A program made the translations under genes and the position numbers. The notes below the pieces were generated by a model. It saw nothing but the letters and a program-made list of their open reading frames with translations. It was not told where the DNA came from and made no database searches. Shown here piece by piece: positions 24,274 through 31,716 of a stretch of 47,308 bases of DNA. The DNA lies in contig CADAQX010000024.1 of NCBI GenBank assembly GCA_902790215.1, positions 1 to 47,308 of the forward strand, given 5' to 3'. Source of the DNA: an uncultured Bacteroidota bacterium (GTDB lineage Bacteria > Bacteroidota > Bacteroidia > Bacteroidales > P3). Numbering within the stretch: the stretch's first letter is position 1; each line of letters opens with the position of its first letter.

Positions 24274-26331
24274 TTATTTTAATTCTTCAAGGGCTTGGGC
24301 GGCTGCTGCGAGGAGGGGTTTGGTGGACACCTCGCTGCCTACGGCGTGGCGCATCCAGTGCTGCGGGGTGAGACGGCCGGCGGGGTAGATGCGCTGTATC
24401 TCGTCAGCGATGTTCTTTCCCTTGAGCTGCTGCTCCAGCTGGAACTGGATGATATGTCCATAGGGATAGTTGGGCAGGTAGAGGGGCGAGTCGATCATGT
24501 GGCTGTAGATGGCCAGGATGGTGGAGTTCTCCTCGCCGAGGAGGGGGGCGTAGTATTTGTTCCACACCTCTTGGGCGATGGCGATTACCTGCTCCTTGAG
24601 CTGCTGCACGGTGGCATCGGGGTGGTCGTAGAGCCAGCGCCAGCTGTACATGTCCACGAGCGACACACCCATGATTTCATAGCAGCCCCAGAAGATGTCG
24701 AGGGTCTCCATGGCCTCCTTGTCGGGGTTGCTGTCCTTGTAGCCGAGCAGCTGCAGGTCGCGAGACTGGAACACGAAGGCCAGTGCCTCGGTGAAGGCGG
24801 TGTTGGGCACCCCTTTCATGATGTAGTTGTCCACGTCGTGGAGGGTGATGGTCTGCTCCACATTGTGGCCGAACTCGTGCACGGCGATGTTATAGCCTTT
24901 GTAATCCATGCCCTGCTCGCCGATGCGGGTGCGCAGGCGGGCATTGTCGGAGCGCATATTGCTCTCCCAGGCGTGTCCGGCACCGCGCGAGGGATCGACG
25001 GTGACGTGCGAGCAGATGAAGGCGGTCTTTTCAGCCGAGAAGCCCAGCTGCCGCAGGATGGAGGGCATGCCCTTGGTGGCAAAGGCCTCTTTGTCGGGGT
25101 AGAGCCGCTGTGTCTTCGCCGTGAGCTCGTCCTCGTTGAGGGTGCTGCGGCTCTTGAAACCGTCGTACCAGATGTCGAAAGGTTCCAGCTTGCGCCCAAG
25201 GCGTTTCTCGATGCACTTGGCCACCTGTGCCACCTCTGGGGAGCCGAGGAAAGAGGTGAAAAGGCTCTCTATCTCGTCGTAGCTCACCTCCATGTCCTGC
25301 TCAAAGGCACGGGCAATGGCGGTGGGGTAGCGGGGGTTGAAAATGTCAACCTGCTGCATGGCGTGGAAGTTGTCGAGGAAGAACCGGTAGCGGGTGTCGG
25401 GCTCGGACTCTGTCTTGACCTCTTTGCCCTGTTGCATCACTGTGTTGGCATAGGGGTTCCATTCATACTGGTCGTTGTTGATAACGCATTGGGGGATGCT
25501 CTGGTCAATGATGCGGCGCATCACTTGGTAAATTATGCGCTGCTTGGCCAGGCCGCTGTCGCCCTCGTTGTAGTGGGTCTTGAGCTCGTCGCGCAGACCC
25601 CAGTGGGTGATGAGTGCCATATCGGGGAAGAGACGGTTGCCGTGGTCGTCAATCAGGTGACCCATCATGATGTTGTAGTTGGAGATGTAGTTGTCGGCAG
25701 CAGCCAGCTGGTTAGCCAAGAGTTGGTTGCACTCGGCAGGCACACGCGACGTGAACAGGTCGCCCAGCCGGGCATAGGCCCACTGCTTGCGGCTCCACTG
25801 TGCTCCGAGACTGTCTTTCTCGGCCAGGGTGTAGAAGGGGAAGTTGAGCACCACGGCGAAGGCAATCTTCTGCTGGAACATGTCGTCGTCGAAATGTGCT
25901 GCAGGGTCATAGCCGCCAAAGAGCTCCTCCAGTGCCGTGGGTTCGGGACCCGTCACGTGCAGGGGCAGTTTCAGGTCAACGCTCATCTTGTTAAAACAGC
26001 CCCACAGGCTTTCGAGGTTGGCCTGCAAAGTGGCGGCCATGCGGTCGAGAGCTGCGCTGTCGGCCAGGAAGAATTGCTCGCAGAAACGCTTGAACTCCTC
26101 CGGTGTGCCATCCTCCGAGGTCCAGAGGGCGGCCACTTGCGGCACACTGCGCTGTGCACGCTCAAGCACGGCATCGCCGTGCAGCCGGCCGAGGTTGGCA
26201 ACCACTTCGTTTACCGTAGGTTCATCTATGTTGCTCATAGTGTTGTCAGTGTTTTTCTTGCCGCACGAGGCAAAGGCCAAAACCATCCCCGCCAGCAATA
26301 ACCATTTAGTGTAAAATGTGAAATGTGACAT
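24274..26331 (-). CDS. Lipoprotein zinc metallopeptidase (gluzincin, HEXXH...E)
   Basis: 685 residues from the ATG at 26331. The open frame runs 12 codons further, but the lipoprotein signal starts here (lipobox FASC, Cys23). The zinc site is VHEFGHNVEQ (His485 to His489), with a probable third ligand Glu515 in TEALAFVFQSRD, 26 residues after the second His. This HEXXH-E layout belongs to clan MA(E), with similarity in style to M2/M3/M32 peptidases. M49 dipeptidyl-peptidase III is unlikely because it needs HEXXXH. Together with the DPP11-like enzyme it suggests envelope peptide breakdown. The -7 box is 26 bp upstream. Confidence 0.82.
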   Translation of the reverse strand: MSHFTFYTKWLLLAGMVLAFASCGKKNTDNTMSNIDEPTVNEVVANLGRLHGDAVLERAQRSVPQVAALWTSEDGTPEEFKRFCEQFFLADSAALDRMAATLQANLESLWGCFNKMSVDLKLPLHVTGPEPTALEELFGGYDPAAHFDDDMFQQKIAFAVVLNFPFYTLAEKDSLGAQWSRKQWAYARLGDLFTSRVPAECNQLLANQLAAADNYISNYNIMMGHLIDDHGNRLFPDMALITHWGLRDELKTHYNEGDSGLAKQRIIYQVMRRIIDQSIPQCVINNDQYEWNPYANTVMQQGKEVKTESEPDTRYRFFLDNFHAMQQVDIFNPRYPTAIARAFEQDMEVSYDEIESLFTSFLGSPEVAQVAKCIEKRLGRKLEPFDIWYDGFKSRSTLNEDELTAKTQRLYPDKEAFATKGMPSILRQLGFSAEKTAFICSHVTVDPSRGAGHAWESNMRSDNARLRTRIGEQGMDYKGYNIAVHEFGHNVEQTITLHDVDNYIMKGVPNTAFTEALAFVFQSRDLQLLGYKDSNPDKEAMETLDIFWGCYEIMGVSLVDMYSWRWLYDHPDATVQQLKEQVIAIAQEVWNKYYAPLLGEENSTILAIYSHMIDSPLYLPNYPYGHIIQFQLEQQLKGKNIADEIQRIYPAGRLTPQHWMRHAVGSEVSTKPLLAAAAQALEELK

Positions 26332-26356
26332 GCGAAAACTGTTATTTTTGAAAATG

Positions 26357-26364
26357 CAAAGATA
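26357..26364 (-). promoter_or_regulatory. -7 box of the zinc peptidase gene
   Basis: TATCTTTG on the minus strand, a perfect TAnnTTTG. No TTTG at the expected 19-bp distance. Confidence 0.5.
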
Positions 26365-26449
26365 CATAAAAAAATCGAGAGTTGAGAGATGAAAGTGGAA
26401 AAAATCCGTCTTTCATCTTTCAACTCCCTGTTTTCAGTCTTCTACCGGG

Positions 26450-28234
26450 CTATTCTATCCAGCCGAGAATGTCGCCTTTCTTGACAAACTGGCCCTGCTT
26501 CACGCAGGTGTCTATCAAGCGGCCGCCTTTGTTCATATATACGTTGACAAGGGCGTAGTTGGCCTGGATGATGCAGAACACATCGCCTTTCTGGTATTCC
26601 CGTCCGGGAGCCGGAGGCACCGAGCGGTTGAAGTCGAGCTCCCACAGCAGCTGTCCGTCCTCGCTGGCCACCACGGGCATCTCGTTGGCGTGTTTCTCGT
26701 TGATGTAGTTGGGGGTCAGCATCACGGTGGAGCCGTTGGTGGTAGCGGTAGCCTTGGTGCTGGCAATGCCCTTCTCGGCACGCAGCTGAGCCACCTCTTT
26801 CTCGAAACGCTCTTTGGCAATGCCCGACTTGTAGTCGCGGTACTGGCGGTCGTGCATGGCCAGCTCGAAGAGCTCTTCGTCGTCCTCGCCGCGGTCCCAG
26901 CCGTTCTGCTCCATCTCCTTGATGTATTCGGGAAGGGCATCGGGATAGGCGTCCTGCGGGTTGCCGTCGTAGAATTCCAGGTGGTTCTTCTTGGCCAGCT
27001 CGATGATTTCGGGAGCCAGAGGGCCGGGCAGTTTGCCGGCACGTCCCAGAATCATGTTCCAGCTGTCCTTGTCAATCTGATTGAAACGGGGCTTGCCCTG
27101 GGCCAGAGCCATGATGTTCATCAGGGCAATGTTCTTGGTGTACTGGCTGAAGGGGGTCACCAGCGGGGGATAGCCCAGCATAGGCCAGATATAAGCCACC
27201 TCTTGGAAGAGCTGGATGGTCAGTTCGTCGAAGGTCACCTCGGGTTTGCCGTTTTTCTTCAGGGCCATGTTGATGGCGCTGTGCACACCCTTCAGGTCGC
27301 TCATCATGCTGCCCATCATGCCGCCCGGCAGGCCGCAGCCCACCAGCATGGAGGTGCAGATACGGTTGGCGGGGTTCACATATAGGCCCAGGAAGTCGTC
27401 GAGGAACGACTGCGTCAGGGCGCGTGCCTCCATATAGGCGCTCATGTTGATGTCCTTCACCAGGAAGCCGTCCTCCTTGAGCATGGCCTGCACACCGATG
27501 ATGCCGGGATGCACCATACCCCAGGCCAGGGGCTCCATAGCCGTGTCAATCACATCGGCGCCGGCGCGTGCCACCTCGAGGATGGAGGCCATGGCGAAAC
27601 CAGGGCCGGAATGGCCGTGGTACTGCACGATGATATGGGGATACTTCTTCTTGATTTCATACACCAGCTTGCCCAGCATCGTGGGACGGCCGATGCCGGC
27701 CATGTCCTTCAGGGCAATCTCGTCGGCGCCGAATTCCACCAGCTTATCTACTATGCCCATGTAGTACTCCACAGTGTGGATGGGGGAGTAGGTGATGCTG
27801 AGGGCGGCCTGGCTGATCATGCCGGCCTCCTTGGCGTACTTGACGGAAAGTTCAAGGTTGCGCACGTCGTTCAGTCCGCAGAACGAGCGCATGATGTCCA
27901 CACCCTGTGCCTTCTTCACCTTGGGCATCAGCTGGCGCACGTCCTTGGGCACGCCATACATGCGGAGGCCGTTCAACGCACGCTCCAGCATGTGGGTTTG
28001 GATGCCGGCCTTGTTGAACTCTTTGGTCCAGGCACGGACAGACTTGTTGGGGTTCTCGCCATACATGAGGTTCACCTGCTCAAAGGCACCTCCGTTGGTC
28101 TCGATACGGTCGAAGCAACCCATTTTCACGATAGCCGGTGCCACCTGCACTAATTGATCCATGCGGGGCTGGTATTTGCCCGACGACTGCCACATATCGC
28201 GGTACACCAAGCTAAATTTTATTTCTCTTGCCAT
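26450..28234 (-). CDS. Carboxyltransferase, oxaloacetate decarboxylase alpha / pyruvate carboxylase B type, lacking biotin Lys
   Basis: 594 residues. The HMGL-like TIM barrel shows SLVYRDMWQS (metal Asp), ADEIALKDMAGIG (the Lys normally carboxylated) and VQYHGHSGPGF (metal HxH). The conserved carboxyltransferase region LPGGMMGSM follows. The last ~75 residues fold like a biotinyl carrier domain, but the biotinylation motif AMKM is replaced by QANYA (557-561). Tyr560 sits exactly 35 residues from the C-terminus, where the biotin lysine should be. The enzyme therefore cannot be biotinylated at the usual site and would need a separate carrier or another role. No beta/gamma subunit or biotin carboxylase is in the window. 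Confidence 0.88.
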   Translation of the reverse strand: MAREIKFSLVYRDMWQSSGKYQPRMDQLVQVAPAIVKMGCFDRIETNGGAFEQVNLMYGENPNKSVRAWTKEFNKAGIQTHMLERALNGLRMYGVPKDVRQLMPKVKKAQGVDIMRSFCGLNDVRNLELSVKYAKEAGMISQAALSITYSPIHTVEYYMGIVDKLVEFGADEIALKDMAGIGRPTMLGKLVYEIKKKYPHIIVQYHGHSGPGFAMASILEVARAGADVIDTAMEPLAWGMVHPGIIGVQAMLKEDGFLVKDINMSAYMEARALTQSFLDDFLGLYVNPANRICTSMLVGCGLPGGMMGSMMSDLKGVHSAINMALKKNGKPEVTFDELTIQLFQEVAYIWPMLGYPPLVTPFSQYTKNIALMNIMALAQGKPRFNQIDKDSWNMILGRAGKLPGPLAPEIIELAKKNHLEFYDGNPQDAYPDALPEYIKEMEQNGWDRGEDDEELFELAMHDRQYRDYKSGIAKERFEKEVAQLRAEKGIASTKATATTNGSTVMLTPNYINEKHANEMPVVASEDGQLLWELDFNRSVPPAPGREYQKGDVFCIIQANYALVNVYMNKGGRLIDTCVKQGQFVKKGDILGWIE

Positions 28235-28313
28235 TTATGACACTCCTTTTGTTTGTTATAATGATGTGTTTAATAATTTATTAAAGCGAAAAGAACCTTT
28301 TCCCTCCAATCTG

Positions 28314-28321
28314 CAAATTTA
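28314..28321 (-). promoter_or_regulatory. Possible -7 box of the carboxyltransferase gene
   Basis: TAAATTTG on the minus strand fits TAnnTTTG, 80 bp upstream of the start. No matching -33. Confidence 0.35.
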
Positions 28322-28449
28322 CAAACTATTTGTGAGTTAAATAAATATTTAAGATAAGTTTAACGTTTGCCGACAAGGTCTTTCAGGAATTACACTGGCA
28401 GGACAGAGAGGTGTCGGCAGTTCGTATTCTGCAATTCCATTTTTCTTTG

Positions 28450-28457
28450 TACCTTTG
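28450..28457 (+). promoter_or_regulatory. -7 box of the PrsW-like gene
   Basis: TACCTTTG matches TAnnTTTG, 17 bp before the start codon. It shows that the upstream part of the open frame is not translated. Confidence 0.55.
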
Positions 28458-28474
28458 CAGTTAGAAACAAACAT

Positions 28475-29239
28475 ATGCAGTTTATGAACATCTATCTGAT
28501 AATCATTGCAGTGCTGCCGGTATTCGTGCTAGCTTTCGTCGTCTACAGGCAGGACAAGTACGAAAAGGAACCTCTCGGCCAGTTGGTGAAGGCTTTTTTC
28601 TTCGGTGCCCTGGCCATCATTCCTGCCGCCATGATGGAGCGTTTCCTGGTGTGGTTCACGCCGCCGTTTCCGGTTGTGAGCGGGGCGTACACGGGTTTCG
28701 TGGTGGCAGGATGCAGTGAGGAGCTGTGCAAGCTGCTGATGTTGATGCTGGCGGTGTGGAAAAGCCGCGAGTTCGACGAGTATATGGACGGCATTGTCTA
28801 TGCCAGTTTTGTGGCGCTGGGCTTTGCCTGTTTCGAGAACATATCCTATGTGTTTGGGCAGGAAGCCTTTGCCGATGCGCTGGTGACAGGTTCTGTGCGT
28901 GCGGTGTTGTCGGTGCCCGGACATTTCCTCTTCGGTGTGATGATGGGCTACTACTTTGCCCTGGCCAAGTTCGACCCCGAGCGGCGTCGGCACTATTTGT
29001 GGCGGGCATTCTTTATACCGATGCTCATGCACGGCACCTTCGACTCTCTGCTGATGATTCCCGAGAGCATGCCTGCGGGGGCTGGTGTGGTGTCGTCTGT
29101 TCTGTTTCTGCTACTGCTGTGGTTCGACATCCGCATGTGGAAATGGGGTGTGCGCCGCATCCGTCACCTACAGGAGCTGACCAAGCAGCAGAATGTGGAC
29201 CGCAGCCACCCCTTTGCTGGCTTCACGTGGGACTTTTGA
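28475..29239 (+). CDS. prsW: PrsW-family intramembrane metalloprotease
   Basis: 254 residues with about seven or eight transmembrane helices. The conserved PrsW/CAAX-like motifs are present: KYEKEPLGQL near the N-terminus, GCSEELCKLLML (the EE pair), FVALGFACFENISYVFG, PGHFLFGVMMGYY and IPMLMHGTFDSLL. The Glu and His residues are predicted zinc or catalytic ligands. Characterised PrsW proteins cleave anti-sigma factors in the membrane, which is relevant given two ECF sigma/membrane-partner pairs in this window, but no link is shown. The ATG at 28475 is chosen because the open frame further up overlaps the promoter. Met4 is an alternative. Confidence 0.88.
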   Translation: MQFMNIYLIIIAVLPVFVLAFVVYRQDKYEKEPLGQLVKAFFFGALAIIPAAMMERFLVWFTPPFPVVSGAYTGFVVAGCSEELCKLLMLMLAVWKSREFDEYMDGIVYASFVALGFACFENISYVFGQEAFADALVTGSVRAVLSVPGHFLFGVMMGYYFALAKFDPERRRHYLWRAFFIPMLMHGTFDSLLMIPESMPAGAGVVSSVLFLLLLWFDIRMWKWGVRRIRHLQELTKQQNVDRSHPFAGFTWDF

Positions 29240-29241
29240 GT

Positions 29242-30081
29242 TTACCAGTCCTGCACATGGCGGGCTCCGCTGAAGGCCTTGAAACGGATGCCCACTGACA
29301 CGGTCACCAGGGTGGGGTTGAGGCTGAAATAGTCTATCCGGTTTGTGTTGCGGTTCTCCCGCATCTCGCCGTAGATGCTGTAGCGTGTTATTTCCTCCTG
29401 CTCCCATGACAGCGGAGCCCTGCCCAGCACACTGAAACTGGCGCCCACGCTCACCATTTTCTTTATCAGTATGCCGACACCCAGGCGGTAGGCAAACGTC
29501 GTGGCTGTATTGTAGCGGCAAATCTTCACATTGTTGTAGTCGGCAAATTCCTGCCCGTCCACCGCTGTCCAGTTGCCGTCGGTAAAGGCCAGTGTCCAGT
29601 CGCTTATTGTGCGGTGGTTGATGCCGGCCAGGGCCTCGCCGTAAAGGTCGAAGAGGACTGTCAGCGGGTAGCAGTAGCGCACTCCGGCCATAACAGGTAT
29701 GTTGCGGTAGCGCGGCAGAGTCATCTCGTACTGGCTGCACTGGCTGTAGCGCAGGGTGCGGGTCTGCTCGTAGTAGTCCTGCACATCGCGGCTCATGCCG
29801 CTCTGCATAAAGTCGCCGGTCAGCACTGCCTCCAGATTGGTGTGGAAGGGCATGGCGTAGCTCAGCTCTATCCCGGCAGCCCATCCGCGGCCGGCACCGG
29901 CTTTGTGCTGGTGTCCCTGGGCCAGCATCCACTCGTGGTCGCTCATGCGCGAGTCGGCATAGAAGCCTTGCGGCAGGGTGATGCCGCCGTGCGCATTGAC
30001 ATATATCTGGGCGGCTGCCTGGTTGCAGCCTCCTGCTGTGAGCAGCAGGACAAAGAGGGCGAGAGGAGTGTGTCTTTTCAT
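29242..30081 (-). CDS. Outer-membrane beta-barrel protein, PorT-like
   Basis: 279 residues. The signal peptide ends either at a lipobox-like TAGGC (Cys19) or at AAAQ (25). The remainder shows alternating hydrophobic/aromatic strands typical of an 8- to 10-stranded outer-membrane barrel: RGWAAGIELSYAMPF, NIPVMAGVRYCYPL, AYRLGVGILIKK, NPTLVTVSVGIRFKAF. Function is unknown; membership of the broad PorT/outer-membrane-barrel group is inferred from the pattern only. It converges with the PrsW gene (2-bp gap) and lies 12 bp downstream of the flippase gene, probably in its operon. Confidence 0.7.
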   Translation of the reverse strand: MKRHTPLALFVLLLTAGGCNQAAAQIYVNAHGGITLPQGFYADSRMSDHEWMLAQGHQHKAGAGRGWAAGIELSYAMPFHTNLEAVLTGDFMQSGMSRDVQDYYEQTRTLRYSQCSQYEMTLPRYRNIPVMAGVRYCYPLTVLFDLYGEALAGINHRTISDWTLAFTDGNWTAVDGQEFADYNNVKICRYNTATTFAYRLGVGILIKKMVSVGASFSVLGRAPLSWEQEEITRYSIYGEMRENRNTNRIDYFSLNPTLVTVSVGIRFKAFSGARHVQDW

Positions 30082-30093
30082 TGTGTCGGGTAT

Positions 30094-31560
30094 TTATTCG
30101 TTTGAGACTATTTGCAGGATGTTTTTCACGTCGATAAGGCGCAGCGGCAATGCCACAGCCAGTCCGACGGCGCCTCCTGCCGCGAGTGCGGCCCACCACG
30201 GCATGGCGGGCAGCAGCCACATCGCTGCCGTCACCACGGCGGCAAACAGCAGCAGCCGGAGCAGATAGCCTTTGGCGGGGCGGAGGTGCAGCATCCCCAC
30301 TGCCACGACAATCTGGGCTATGGCCATAAAGCCCTGGGCTGTCACTGCCGCCCATGCCGAGCCCACGGCCCCGAGGCGGGGTATCAGCACCAGGTTGACT
30401 GCTATGTTGACTGCCAGCGCGACGGCGGCCAGCAGGTTGAGTTGGCGCAGCTTGCCCGCAGCGGTGAGGAGTGTGCCGAATACATATGTCATCGAGATAG
30501 GCACGATGCCCCACACCAGTATGCTGAAGACGGGTATGTAGTCGGCCACCACGGTGGAAGGCTGGCGGTGGTAGAGCAGCTGCATGAAGAGCTCGCTGTG
30601 CGACGAGAACAGCGCTGCCGCCGTCACGGAGAACACGGTCATCAGCCCCGTCACCATGCGGGTGGTGGCGCCGAGCTGAGCATCGTTTTCGGCGGTCATG
30701 CGCGAGAACACTGGCAGCAGTGGCACCGACACCAGATAGGCCACCATGGTCAGTGCATCCAGCAACCGGAAAGCCCCGGCATAGATGCCCGCCTGATAGG
30801 TGCCGAGAGGGTGCAGCCAGGAGAGCAGCAGCGGGTCGATGCGGTTGTATGAGGCCATGAGCAGCACCAGCAGGGCGAAGGGGAAGCTTTTGCGCAAAAT
30901 GACGATGGCAAAGGCCTTCTTCACCCGTAGCGACCGCAACGAGAAGCGGGCGTTGTGTTCCCGCCGTATGCGCAGGATGAGCACGACGAGGGCTGTGGCT
31001 GCGGTCACGGTGTAGGCGGCGGTCTGCGCAAGGGCGAACCATTCCACGGTGATGCCCCGTCGGGGTCCCCACAGCATCATGGAGCAGATGGCTATCATCA
31101 CCACCCGGTCAAGGATGCTGATGACGCTGTCCCACTTGAACAGCATCAAGCCCTCGAAGTTGCTGCGCAGGAAGAGAATCAGGGAGTTGAGGAACTGGTT
31201 GAAAGTGAGTATGGCCAACAGTGCGAACTGGCGCGATGAGTAGCCCGCTGCAAGGCCTACCGTAAAGGTGACCACCCCGTAGAGCAGCACCAGCAGCAGC
31301 TTCATGCCGAGGATGCCGGGCAGGTGCTTGTCTATCAATACCGGGTGTCGGGCGATGTTGCGGGTGTTGAAGTTGGTTACGCCCAGGTCCAGCAGGATGT
31401 TGAAGATATAGGCAAGGTTGAATATGGTAAAGTAGAACCCGTACTCCACGGTGCCCACGGCATTCTGCACCCCTGTCTCAATGCCCAGAATCCAGAAGGG
31501 CTTGATGAGCAGGTTGAGCAGCAGAATCCAGAAGAGGCCGGAGAGGAGTTTCTTTTGCAT
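30094..31560 (-). CDS. Polysaccharide flippase (MATE/Wzx superfamily)
   Basis: 488 residues with 12 to 14 transmembrane helices. The N-terminus KPFWILGIETGVQNAVGTVEYGFYF and the central PFALLVLLMASYNRIDPLLLSW match lipid-linked oligosaccharide or polysaccharide exporters. It would translocate a polyprenyl-linked glycan across the inner membrane. No glycosyltransferase cluster adjoins it, so the cargo is unknown; lone flippases of this type are common in Bacteroidales. A minisatellite separates it from the upstream lipoprotein gene, which is on the same strand. Confidence 0.88.
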   Translation of the reverse strand: MQKKLLSGLFWILLLNLLIKPFWILGIETGVQNAVGTVEYGFYFTIFNLAYIFNILLDLGVTNFNTRNIARHPVLIDKHLPGILGMKLLLVLLYGVVTFTVGLAAGYSSRQFALLAILTFNQFLNSLILFLRSNFEGLMLFKWDSVISILDRVVMIAICSMMLWGPRRGITVEWFALAQTAAYTVTAATALVVLILRIRREHNARFSLRSLRVKKAFAIVILRKSFPFALLVLLMASYNRIDPLLLSWLHPLGTYQAGIYAGAFRLLDALTMVAYLVSVPLLPVFSRMTAENDAQLGATTRMVTGLMTVFSVTAAALFSSHSELFMQLLYHRQPSTVVADYIPVFSILVWGIVPISMTYVFGTLLTAAGKLRQLNLLAAVALAVNIAVNLVLIPRLGAVGSAWAAVTAQGFMAIAQIVVAVGMLHLRPAKGYLLRLLLFAAVVTAAMWLLPAMPWWAALAAGGAVGLAVALPLRLIDVKNILQIVSNE

Positions 31561-31574
31561 GGGGTAGGGGGAGG

Positions 31575-31707
31575 AAGGGTTTAGGGTTTGAAGGTTTTAG
31601 GGTTGAAGGGTTTTAGGGGAGGAAGGTTTTAGGGTTTGAAGGTTTTAGGGTTTGAAGGTTTTAGGGTTGAAGGGTTTTAGGGGAGGAAGGTTTTAGGGTT
31701 TTAGGGT
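31575..31707. repeat. 16-bp minisatellite with GTTTTAGGG core
   Basis: About nine units of seven variable bases (TTGAAGG, GAGGAAG or TTTGAAG) plus GTTTTAGGG. A longer-order repeat of about 64 bp is visible, as the GAGGAAG variant returns every fourth unit. It fills the gap between the Big_5 lipoprotein and the flippase. Units also occur at 4393-4475. Confidence 0.9.
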
Positions 31708-31716
31708 TAAAGGGGG

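Noticed and set aside
24295-26301. 668-codon open frame antisense to the zinc peptidase
   Set aside because: Same shadow effect; the minus strand has a lipobox and a zinc site, this frame has no recognisable feature.
24274-26331. Dipeptidyl-peptidase III (M49)
   Set aside because: M49 needs HEXXXH. The site here is HEFGH with a downstream Glu, so another gluzincin family is more likely.
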